Source of the DNA: Candidatus Cloacimonadota bacterium
GTDB lineage: Bacteria; Cloacimonadota; Cloacimonadia; Cloacimonadales; TCS61
Direction: 5' to 3'
DNA length: 10,246 nucleotides
Assembly: GCA_030626645.1 (NCBI GenBank)
Contig: DAOUTP010000045.1
Coordinates: forward strand, 1 to 10,246
Part shown: positions 1-6,368 of the stretch, piece after piece
Layout: every line of letters starts with the position of its first letter
Numbering within the stretch: the stretch's first letter is position 1
Program-made: the position numbers and the translations under genes
Notes under the pieces: model-generated
The model's database searches: none
What the model saw: the letters and a program-made list of their open reading frames with translations, nothing else
What the model was told of the DNA's origin: nothing

Positions 1-125
1 ATTTCCATATCTGATTTCATTATTTTGAAATCTGATCTATATTTTGTAGCAGCCTTCACGATCATCGTAGCAGGTCTGGCATGCATTCCAAGTTTATTAA
101 CTATCTTTATGGTTTTTCTTATCAT
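1..125 (-). CDS. ptsH: Phosphocarrier protein HPr, 3' end cut off by window edge
   Basis: Translating the minus strand from ATG at 125 gives MIRKTIKIVNKLGMHARPAT and continues in frame to the window edge (41 complete codons). LGMHARPA is the HPr active-site signature: His15 takes the phosphate from enzyme I and Arg17 stabilises it. The start agrees with the usual HPr N-terminus, and AGGA lies about 11 nt upstream. The gene begins 20 nt after hprK stops, so the two are probably co-transcribed and HPr is the likely substrate of that kinase. The serine that HprK would phosphorylate (Ser46 in Firmicutes) lies beyond the edge and cannot be checked. No sugar permease or enzyme I is visible, so a regulatory, NPr-like role is as possible as sugar uptake. 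Confidence 0.93.
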   Translation of the reverse strand, partial: MIRKTIKIVNKLGMHARPATMIVKAATKYRSDFKIMKSDME

Positions 126-145
126 AATTTTGAAATCCTAATCCA

Positions 146-1111
146 TTATTCCTTTTTTTCAATCTGATTTTCACGTATCTTTGCTTTTCTGGTAAGATCT
201 TCCTGTAGTTTATTAGTATATTCTTTTGCAGCATCGTAACCAAACAATTTAGAAATATGGTTCATAGCAACAACCTCAATGATGACCGCAATATTTTTCC
301 CGGGAGAAATTGGAAGATAAATGATGGGAACCTTGTTTCCAAGAATCTCTACAAAGTTATCACTTAGTCCGATCCTTTCATAATCCATGTTATCTTTCCA
401 CGGCATTAGTTCGATCTGAACATCGATCCTTTTTTTCATTCGTACAGCTTGTATCCCAAACATTTTTGCAACGTCAATAAGCCCGATCCCTCTAACTTCC
501 ATGAAATGCCCATAGTCATTTGTTCCACAACCTACCAGTATATCTTCTTTTGAAGTTATCTTAACAACATCATCTGTAATGATGCGTTGACCCCGTTCTA
601 CAAGTTCCAATGCACATTCACTTTTACCGATCCCACTTTTACCTGTTAAGAGAATTCCAACACCAAAAACATCAACCAGTGTTCCATGAATCGTTTTTGA
701 TTGGGCAAAAATACCTTGGAGAAATATTCGTAGAGAATTAAATAATTTATCTGTGGATAATCTTGATGAAAAAATTGGGATCTTCATTTCATTAGCAAGA
801 AATTCAATTTGTTTTGGAATAGAAAGACCTTTTGTAATAATAATAGCAGGAATGTCATAAACAAGTGTTTCTTTGATATTATTATATAATTCTTTTTCTT
901 TTAATGATTGCAGATAACTGATCTCCGTTTCACCAAGAATTTGTATTCGGTTATAATCAAATCTATCGAAATAACCTGTTAAAGCAAGTCCTGGTCTATT
1001 TAGGAAGGATGTTGTAATATCACCTTGCATTGTATTTGGATGAGTTATCAACGAAAGTGAAAGATCTTTCTTCATTAGCTTATAAAATTCTTTTACGCTT
1101 ATTTTTTTCAT
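146..1111 (-). CDS. hprK: HPr kinase/phosphorylase (HprK)
   Basis: This bifunctional enzyme uses ATP or pyrophosphate to phosphorylate a serine of HPr, and removes that phosphate again by phosphorolysis. The protein is 321 aa from the start chosen here, normal for the family. The N-terminal domain carries RPGLALTGYF and the RIQILGETE stretch. The C-terminal kinase domain has a conserved His (about 142), Walker A GKSGIGKS (about 157-164), an Asp pair (about 180-181), the family signature EVRGIGLIDV (about 205-214) and a PGKNIAVIIE segment near 270. An in-frame TTG at 1165 would add 18 residues. I prefer ATG at 1111 because it has AGGGA just upstream, the family N-terminus begins around KKISVKEFY, and the extra stretch is a hairpin sequence. 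The gene sits between hpf and ptsH. Confidence 0.95.
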   Translation of the reverse strand: MKKISVKEFYKLMKKDLSLSLITHPNTMQGDITTSFLNRPGLALTGYFDRFDYNRIQILGETEISYLQSLKEKELYNNIKETLVYDIPAIIITKGLSIPKQIEFLANEMKIPIFSSRLSTDKLFNSLRIFLQGIFAQSKTIHGTLVDVFGVGILLTGKSGIGKSECALELVERGQRIITDDVVKITSKEDILVGCGTNDYGHFMEVRGIGLIDVAKMFGIQAVRMKKRIDVQIELMPWKDNMDYERIGLSDNFVEILGNKVPIIYLPISPGKNIAVIIEVVAMNHISKLFGYDAAKEYTNKLQEDLTRKAKIRENQIEKKE

Positions 1112-1113
1112 AT

Positions 1114-1118
1114 TCCCT
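1114..1118 (-). promoter_or_regulatory. Probable ribosome binding site deciding the hprK start
   Basis: AGGGA on the minus strand lies 2 nt before the ATG at 1111, which is close but usable. The competing upstream TTG at 1165 has no purine-rich site before it. This supports the shorter 321-aa HprK. Confidence 0.5.
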
Positions 1119-1130
1119 ACTTTTATAGTG

Positions 1131-1158
1131 AACCCGTTCCCGTCAAGTGGAACGGGCT
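1131..1158 (-). other. GC-rich intercistronic hairpin between hpf and hprK
   Basis: On the minus strand AGCCCGTTCC and GGAACGGGTT form a 10-bp stem (one G-U pair) around an 8-nt loop. It is strikingly GC-rich for this AT-rich window. It lies 13 nt past the hpf stop and about 12 nt before the hprK ribosome binding site. No U-run follows, so it is not a standard intrinsic terminator. It may stabilise or mark the 3' end of hpf mRNA, or modulate hprK translation. These roles are inference. Confidence 0.6.
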
Positions 1159-1171
1159 CTAACAATTAACG

Positions 1172-1696
1172 TTATGGTTCAATCAACTTATAATGTTCTT
1201 CATCTTTTTTCACTAAAACATTAACTCTATCAGTTTCCAAATTCTTAAATACTAAATACATATCATCTATATTATCGAATTTTTCCAGTGCATCGTCAAC
1301 TGTTAAATTCTCAGCTAAAATTCTTTTTATCTTTATTCTTTTCTTACCTTCATTTCTTTCAATAAGATCTGCATAGACAAAATGAAGATTTTCTTTCAGG
1401 CTTTTCTTGTTGTGATCTGCCCATTTATCCTTCATCTTCTTGATCTGCTGCTCCATTTTATCAACAGCATTATCAATTGCTAAATACATATCTTTTTCAA
1501 TCGCTTCACATTTCAAGTTATGCTTTGGTGCATGGACAATCAATTCAACTTTGTTCCCATTCTTTTCTAATGAAAGAATAAAGTTTGCATGAATAATATG
1601 ATCGAAGTACCTTCCCAACTTTGCACAGGAGCCATCAATATGGTCTCTGATCGCATTCGTCAGGTCGAAATGACGTGCAGTAATTGTAATTTGCAT
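1172..1696 (-). CDS. hpf: Long-form ribosome hibernation promoting factor (HPF / sigma-54 modulation protein)
   Basis: The 174-aa protein should bind the decoding region of the 30S subunit and pair ribosomes into inactive 100S dimers when growth slows. Residues 1-100 form the ribosome-binding S30AE domain (start MQITITARHF, with LEKNGNKVELIVHAPKHNLK in the middle). A charged linker leads to the C-terminal dimerisation domain at about 121-174. The ending in YKLIEP and the segment NLETDRVNVLVKKDE are typical of the long form, in contrast to the short HPF/YfiA of enteric bacteria. The start has a full AAGGAGG Shine-Dalgarno, the strongest in the window, so high translation is likely. The gene is bracketed by two hairpins. 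In proteobacteria hpf follows rpoN directly; here lpdA and lipA intervene. Confidence 0.95.
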   Translation of the reverse strand: MQITITARHFDLTNAIRDHIDGSCAKLGRYFDHIIHANFILSLEKNGNKVELIVHAPKHNLKCEAIEKDMYLAIDNAVDKMEQQIKKMKDKWADHNKKSLKENLHFVYADLIERNEGKKRIKIKRILAENLTVDDALEKFDNIDDMYLVFKNLETDRVNVLVKKDEEHYKLIEP

Positions 1697-1701
1697 AATT
1701 G

Positions 1702-1708
1702 CCTCCTT
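1702..1708 (-). promoter_or_regulatory. Very strong Shine-Dalgarno of hpf
   Basis: AAGGAGG on the minus strand, 5 nt before the hpf ATG, is a near-complete anti-16S match. It is stronger than the sites of the neighbouring genes and fits a protein needed at ribosome-scale abundance. Confidence 0.75.
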
Positions 1709-1715
1709 TATTAAT

Positions 1716-1743
1716 GCTGCAGGAATGTAAAATATCCTACAGC
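1716..1743 (-). other. Intercistronic hairpin between lipA and hpf
   Basis: On the minus strand GCTGTAGGA and TCCTGCAGC pair as a 9-bp stem (one G-U pair) around a 10-nt A/T loop. The 5' arm begins at the last base of the lipA stop codon, and the 3' arm ends 7 nt before the hpf Shine-Dalgarno. No U-run follows, so it is unlikely to end transcription. It could be a processing or stability element giving hpf its own mRNA segment, or a protein- or ribosome-responsive control. The role is inferred only from position. Confidence 0.6.
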
Positions 1744-2615
1744 TATTTGTTTAAGATCTTCTTTGCTTGCTCTGCATGGTAGGAACTGCGTACAAGAGGA
1801 GCAGATTCAATAAGTTTGAAGCCCATTTTCTCACCTTCTGTTTTGTAATGAGCAAAAGTATCAGGATGAATATATTCTACAACCGGATAATGTTCTTCTG
1901 TCGGAGCCATATACTGCCCGATTGTGATAATATCCACATCAACTTCACGCAATTTTCTCATCAGCTCAAGCACTTCACTTTCTGTTTCTCCAAGTCCAAC
2001 CATGAAACCGCTTTTTGTAAGTATGGAACTATCAGTTATTTTGGCTTTTTGAAGAACTTTCAGCGACCGCTCAAAATCCGCCATTTGGCGAACAGCTCCA
2101 TAAAGGCGTTGAACAGTCTCGATATTATGATTCAATACATCAGGACCAGCATTAACTATGCGTTTTACTTGATCCAGATCACCATTCAGATCAGAAATTA
2201 ACAATTCGATTGCAACATCCGGATTACAAATTTCTCTTATCTGTTTTATAACTTCAATAAATTGGGATGCACCTCCATCAGGAAGGTCATCGCGTGTTAC
2301 AGTTGTGATAACAACATATTTCAATCCCAATTCATTTGAAAGTTTCGCAATCGCCTTGGGTTCATTTATATCAACAGGTTCAAGATTTTTCTTTGTTTTA
2401 TCAATTGCACAAAAAGAACAGTTTCTGGTACAAGTTTCTCCTAAGATCATAAATGTAGCAGTGCCGTTTTCAAAACACTCACCTTGATTCGGACATTTTG
2501 CATTTTCGCATACAGTATGAAGATTGTATTTTCTCAAAATTTTTATTATCTCTCGAGTTTTTCTGGCACCGAGTTTCTTTGACTTAAGCCATGCCGGCTT
2601 TCTCAATACTTCCAT
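1743..2615 (-). CDS. lipA: Lipoyl synthase (LipA), radical SAM enzyme
   Basis: LipA inserts two sulfur atoms into protein-bound octanoyl groups to make the lipoyl cofactor of 2-oxoacid dehydrogenases and the glycine cleavage system. The 290-aa protein has both iron-sulfur sites. The auxiliary cluster cysteines are C36, C41 and C47 (CENAKCPNQGEC), and the radical-SAM CxxxCxxC is C62, C66 and C69 (CTRNCSFC). The C-terminal RSSYHA motif near 276-281 supplies the serine ligand of the auxiliary cluster. DDLPDGGA and HNIET are further LipA hallmarks. An AGGAAG site precedes the ATG. The gene starts 17 nt after lpdA ends, an obvious functional pair because LpdA reoxidises lipoyl groups. No lipB, lplA or lipoylated carrier is visible. 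Confidence 0.97.
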   Translation of the reverse strand: MEVLRKPAWLKSKKLGARKTREIIKILRKYNLHTVCENAKCPNQGECFENGTATFMILGETCTRNCSFCAIDKTKKNLEPVDINEPKAIAKLSNELGLKYVVITTVTRDDLPDGGASQFIEVIKQIREICNPDVAIELLISDLNGDLDQVKRIVNAGPDVLNHNIETVQRLYGAVRQMADFERSLKVLQKAKITDSSILTKSGFMVGLGETESEVLELMRKLREVDVDIITIGQYMAPTEEHYPVVEYIHPDTFAHYKTEGEKMGFKLIESAPLVRSSYHAEQAKKILNK

Positions 2616-2632
2616 ATCTTCCTAATAATAAT

Positions 2633-4030
2633 CTATATTTTATGTATTGCAAGTTTTTCCAGATCTTCAATTGCTTCCATAAGAGCTTCCGATATGGTTG
2701 GATGTGCAAAAACAGTCTTCTTCACATCATCTATAGTTGCATCTAAACCCACTAATATTCCTGCTTGAGCAATTAATTCTGTTGCTTGCGGTCCAATAAT
2801 ATGAATACCTATAATCTTGTTGGAATCTTCTAATGCAATTACTTTTACAAACCCGAAAGTTGCTCCCAAACCAATTGCCTTTCCATTAGCAGAAAATGGA
2901 AATTTTCCAATAAGCACTTTATTAAATTTCTCTTCAGCTTCTTTTTGTGTATAGCCAACAGAAGCTATTTCCGGATTTGTAAATGTGCAAGCCGGAATCT
3001 TTTTATAATCAAGATCGATGATCTCGATCTCAGTTTTATTTATCTCATTATGAATAATATCAGCGACAATAAGTCCCTGCTTGCTGGCTGTATGAGCCAA
3101 CATAAGTTTACCGGTAACATCACCTATAGCAAATACATTCTTTAAATTTGTTCTCATCATTTTATCAATATTCACAAATCCGTTATCCATAGAAATATGT
3201 TCATTTAAAAATTCAATATCCATAACTGGCTCTCTACCAACACTTAATAATACTTTATCAGTGTCAATTTCCTTTCCGTTTGATAATTTGAGAAGAATAC
3301 TGTTTTGAGTTTCTTCATAACTCTCTACCGAAGTATTTAGATGCAATTTTATCCCGCTTCGTTTTAGAGCCATTGTCAATCTTTTGGATATTTCTGTATC
3401 TTCCAGGTCTATCAGGTTTGGTAAAAATTCCACAATTTCTACATCCACACCAAATTGATTGTAAATAGAAGCAAATTCACAACCGATAACGCCTCCACCA
3501 ATAACAACCAATTTTTTTGGCAATTTATCCATTTTGAGGAGATCTCTGGAAGATAGGATATTCTTCCCATCAAATTTCATGAAAGATAATTCTTTTGGTT
3601 TTGAACCAGTAGCAAGGATCACATACTCAGCAAAGAACTCATCACTATCCGTAAAAATTTTATATTCAGAATCTATTTTCTCAATTTTTGTAACTGTTTC
3701 TTTTATAATTTGGATCTTTCGTTTGTTGAACATGAATTCAATTCCTGAAACCAGTTTCTCAACAACATTGTTTTTTCTCTGCCAAACTTTTTTATAATCT
3801 ACGCTAGATCTTTCAATTGATATTCCAAAGTCTTCGGATTCTTTTATTTCTTTATAAAGGTCAGCAACCTTTACCAGTGACTTTGTGGGAATACAACCAT
3901 GATTCAGACAAACTCCTCCAAGTCTCTCTTTTTCAAATACGGCAACATCAATTCCATATTGCTGAAGCCGGATAGCCGTAACATATCCTCCAGGTCCTCC
4001 ACCTATTACAATCACCTTGAATCTAGTCAC
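2633..4030 (-). CDS. lpdA: Dihydrolipoyl dehydrogenase (E3 / L-protein)
   Basis: This flavoprotein oxidises dihydrolipoyl groups with NAD+ and serves 2-oxoacid dehydrogenase complexes and/or glycine cleavage. The 465 aa match the family length. The order is FAD-binding GGGPGG (10-15), the redox disulfide C41-x4-C46 in GGVCLNHGCIPTK, NAD-binding GGGVIG (178-183), the second FAD motif AIGDVTG (301-307) and the C-terminal catalytic dyad H443/E448 in HPTISEA. All catalytic residues are present. The start is GTG at 4030, whose bases overlap the rpoN TGA, so translational coupling is likely; GAGGAG at 4037-4042 is the ribosome binding site. The disulfide motif and the HPTxxE ending favour E3 over related disulfide reductases. 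The complex it serves is not in the window. Confidence 0.95.
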   Translation of the reverse strand: MTRFKVIVIGGGPGGYVTAIRLQQYGIDVAVFEKERLGGVCLNHGCIPTKSLVKVADLYKEIKESEDFGISIERSSVDYKKVWQRKNNVVEKLVSGIEFMFNKRKIQIIKETVTKIEKIDSEYKIFTDSDEFFAEYVILATGSKPKELSFMKFDGKNILSSRDLLKMDKLPKKLVVIGGGVIGCEFASIYNQFGVDVEIVEFLPNLIDLEDTEISKRLTMALKRSGIKLHLNTSVESYEETQNSILLKLSNGKEIDTDKVLLSVGREPVMDIEFLNEHISMDNGFVNIDKMMRTNLKNVFAIGDVTGKLMLAHTASKQGLIVADIIHNEINKTEIEIIDLDYKKIPACTFTNPEIASVGYTQKEAEEKFNKVLIGKFPFSANGKAIGLGATFGFVKVIALEDSNKIIGIHIIGPQATELIAQAGILVGLDATIDDVKKTVFAHPTISEALMEAIEDLEKLAIHKI

Positions 4031-5484
4031 TCTTTTCTCCTCAAACGGCTATTTAGAATCCCTTTGGCTTTTCTATATTTAGCCACGACTCGGCGGGACA
4101 CATTAATACTCATATCAGCAAGTTTTTCTGCAATATCCTGATCGCTTAAAGGACTGGTATCATCTTCGGTATCTATCATTCTTGTAATTTTTTGTTCAAC
4201 ATTATGCCTTGATACTGAATTGTAATTATCATCCTTCCCAGCTTTACTTGTGAAGAAATCCTTCAGGCACATAACTCCAAAAGGCGTATCAGCATATTTT
4301 ATACGAACTACACGTGAGATCGTTGATTCATTTACCTGAAGTTCTTGAGCAATTTCCGAATATGTTAACGGTCTTAATACTCTATTCTCACCATAAAAGA
4401 AATCTGGTTGATGATGTAAGATGGACTTTGTAACACGTTCCAATGTTCTTCCTCGTAAATAAACTGATTTGATTAAGAACTTTGCTGAATTTATCTTGCT
4501 GCGCACATAATCTAGTGCTTCTTTATCCGTTTTAACTTGCTGCAATATTGTATTATATCTTCTACTCAAGCGGATCTTAGGAAAGGAATAGTCATTTATG
4601 ATAATTTCATACTCGCTTCCAATACGTTTAATAATAACGTCGGGAACAATATAGTTAGAATGATTTGTAAGAAGACGTAAACCAGGTTTCGGGTCCAGTT
4701 TTGCGATTTGTTTTTTCCAATTTATAATGGTTGTAATTGAAGTTCCAAAACTTGAGGCAATATTTTTATACCGTTTATGAATAAGATCAGTAAAATGTTC
4801 TGAGATCAGCGTGATTATATTCTCATTATGGAATTCAGGATCAAGTTGTGCTAATAAGCATTCTTGAATATTCCTTGCTGTAATTCCACAGGGTTCTATA
4901 TGTAGAAGCATGGTATGGATATCTTCTGCTTTTTTTAATTCAATTCCAAATTCTATTGCGATTTCTTCTATATTGAATTCTTTTGGTAGAAATCCGTATG
5001 CATCAATGCTATCAAACAATTCATATGCAAATTCAAATTCATCATTATTAAGACCCAGTCTCTCAATCTGATATGTAAATTCTTTTCTTTTATCTTCAAC
5101 ATTTTTTACCATTTGATCGAAATTAATGCCTTCTGTGGAATGTGCACTACTCGAACTACCCTGAAAATATTCTGAATATGAATCCAATATCTCGCTTAAT
5201 TCTTTAGTCTCTTCCAAAGTTTTTTTCAACTCTTCATTTTCAGTCTCTTTTTTGATATCTTCTTCTATCTGATCTTTTATTTTCTCACTTTTATCATTAG
5301 AGATTTCTTCTTCTTCGTTGAATTCAAGAAGTTCCAGCATGGGATTAGTGATCATTTCCTGTTTTAAATGTGTTTCAAGCTGCATTAACGGCATAGCAAG
5401 CATTTCTAATGATTGAAGCATTTTTGGCTTTAATAATAAATTTTGTGTTTGCCTTTGTACTAATATCTGCTTGAATTTCGTCAT
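4027..5484 (-). CDS. rpoN: RNA polymerase sigma-54 factor (RpoN)
   Basis: This alternative sigma factor recognises -24/-12 promoters and needs AAA+ activators to melt DNA. The 485-aa length is typical. Region I is the Gln/Leu-rich stretch at 1-54 that blocks melting until activation. An acidic, poorly conserved linker (about 55-130) is region II. The core-binding domain follows, with EPCGITARNIQECLLAQLD (about 197-215). The DNA-binding part has a helix-turn-helix (SEIAQELQVNESTISRVV, about 376-393). The RpoN box is RRVVAKYRK at 464-472; the usual form is ARRTVAKYRE, so a Val replaces the Thr. The stop overlaps the lpdA start; upstream, lptB ends 18 nt before the ATG. The ribosome site is a modest AAGAG. 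No activator gene and no sigma-54 promoter is visible here, so its targets are unknown. Confidence 0.96.
   Translation of the reverse strand: MTKFKQILVQRQTQNLLLKPKMLQSLEMLAMPLMQLETHLKQEMITNPMLELLEFNEEEEISNDKSEKIKDQIEEDIKKETENEELKKTLEETKELSEILDSYSEYFQGSSSSAHSTEGINFDQMVKNVEDKRKEFTYQIERLGLNNDEFEFAYELFDSIDAYGFLPKEFNIEEIAIEFGIELKKAEDIHTMLLHIEPCGITARNIQECLLAQLDPEFHNENIITLISEHFTDLIHKRYKNIASSFGTSITTIINWKKQIAKLDPKPGLRLLTNHSNYIVPDVIIKRIGSEYEIIINDYSFPKIRLSRRYNTILQQVKTDKEALDYVRSKINSAKFLIKSVYLRGRTLERVTKSILHHQPDFFYGENRVLRPLTYSEIAQELQVNESTISRVVRIKYADTPFGVMCLKDFFTSKAGKDDNYNSVSRHNVEQKITRMIDTEDDTSPLSDQDIAEKLADMSINVSRRVVAKYRKAKGILNSRLRRKE
4037..4042 (-). promoter_or_regulatory. Ribosome binding site within the rpoN 3' end, supporting the lpdA GTG start
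   Basis: GAGGAG on the minus strand lies 6 nt before the GTG at 4030 and inside the last rpoN codons. It explains how lpdA starts on a GTG overlapping the rpoN stop. Confidence 0.65.
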
Positions 5485-5502
5485 TGCATAACTCTTTTTT
5501 AT

Positions 5503-6240
5503 TTATTCATTCCCAAAAGGATTAGTAAATCTATCACCAAGATATACTTCACGGGCTTTATCATCTTTTACCAATTCTCGGGAAGTTCCACTAAATAATA
5601 TTTCCCCATCAAAAATAATATAAGCTCTTTCGGTGATTTTCAAAGTTTCAAGGACATTATGGTCAGTAATCAATATTCCAATATTTTTCTCTTTTAGTTT
5701 TTTTATTATATCCTGAATATCGGCTACAGCAAGAGGGTCGACTCCTGCAAAAGGTTCATCCATAAGCATAAAAGAGGGGGATGTAACAAGTGAACGGGTG
5801 ATCTCAAGTTTTCTTCGTTCTCCGCCAGATAATGTATAAGCTTTCTGTTTAGCTAATTTAGTAATACCCAAGTCATCCAGATGTTCTTCCAATCTTAGTT
5901 TTCGTTCTTTTTTTGAAATTTTTAGTGTTTCCAGAATTGCCATGATATTCTGCTCAACCGTGAGTTTATGAAATATAGAAGGTTCCTGGGCAAGATATCC
6001 TATCCCAAGTTGTGCGCGTTTATACATAGGTAGATTAGTTATCTGCTTTTCACTAAAAAAAACGTTGCCACTATTTGCTTTTATTAATCCAAGTATCATA
6101 TAGAAAGTCGTAGATTTACCAGCTCCATTGGGTCCTAGAATTCCAACAATTTCACCTTGCTGCAGATTAATACTGACATTATTTACAACCTTTCTCTTAC
6201 CATAAATTTTAATCAAATTTTCTGTTTTTAAACTCTTCAT
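5503..6240 (-). CDS. lptB: LPS export ABC transporter ATP-binding protein LptB
   Basis: LptB is the cytoplasmic ATPase that drives LptFG to lift LPS out of the inner membrane toward LptC and LptA. The 245-aa protein has Walker A GPNGAGKS (36-43), Q-loop Gln85 in GYLAQEPSIF, the ABC signature LSGGE (137-141), Walker B ending at D161 with catalytic E162, and H-loop His194 in ITDHNV. LSGGERRKLEI and FAGVDPLAV distinguish LptB from general ABC ATPases. The permeases LptF and LptG are not in the window. It lies between lptA and rpoN, the conserved place for lptB. No Shine-Dalgarno is present close to the ATG, unlike most neighbours. The 128 nt upstream hold a possible promoter. Confidence 0.96.
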   Translation of the reverse strand: MKSLKTENLIKIYGKRKVVNNVSINLQQGEIVGILGPNGAGKSTTFYMILGLIKANSGNVFFSEKQITNLPMYKRAQLGIGYLAQEPSIFHKLTVEQNIMAILETLKISKKERKLRLEEHLDDLGITKLAKQKAYTLSGGERRKLEITRSLVTSPSFMLMDEPFAGVDPLAVADIQDIIKKLKEKNIGILITDHNVLETLKITERAYIIFDGEILFSGTSRELVKDDKAREVYLGDRFTNPFGNE

Positions 6241-6248
6241 GGTAAATA

Positions 6249-6276
6249 GATTTAATTAATTCCTTTTATTTGTCAA
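6249..6276 (-). promoter_or_regulatory. Candidate internal promoter before lptB
   Basis: On the minus strand a perfect -35 TTGACA (6276-6271) is followed after 16 nt by TAAATC (6254-6249), a poor -10. Transcription would start almost at the lptB ATG (6240), giving a nearly leaderless mRNA, which fits the missing Shine-Dalgarno. It sits in the largest gap of the block. The rest of the 128-nt gap (6241-6368) is AT-rich; I see no gene or terminator there. The -10 mismatch keeps confidence low. Confidence 0.3.
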
Positions 6277-6368
6277 GCGAATGTTGCAATTAAAATTCAG
6301 CTTTGGAATAGATTATGCTTTGTCTTCGAATATAAAATGTTTTTTAGTATTTAGTTAGGGTTTTATTA

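Noticed and set aside
1112..1165. TTG-initiated 18-residue N-terminal extension of HprK
   Set aside because: It has no ribosome site, consists largely of the GC-rich hairpin, and lies outside the usual HprK N-terminus. ATG at 1111 fits better.
1131..1743. The two hairpins around hpf as intrinsic transcription terminators
   Set aside because: Neither is followed by a U-run on the minus strand, and the next gene begins within a short distance in each case.
1767..2201. Open plus-strand frame of 144 codons antisense to lipA
   Set aside because: LipA on the other strand has all catalytic motifs. The antisense frame shows no recognisable motif, so it is a shadow.
2564..2569. TGGCAC resembling the -24 element of a sigma-54 promoter (plus strand)
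   Set aside because: No TTGC follows at the -12 position, it lies inside lipA, and it points against the genes.
4027..5484. Val in place of Thr in the RpoN box as a sign of altered or lost function
   Set aside because: The core RR-VAKYR residues, the helix-turn-helix and region I are intact, so a working sigma-54 is the simpler reading.
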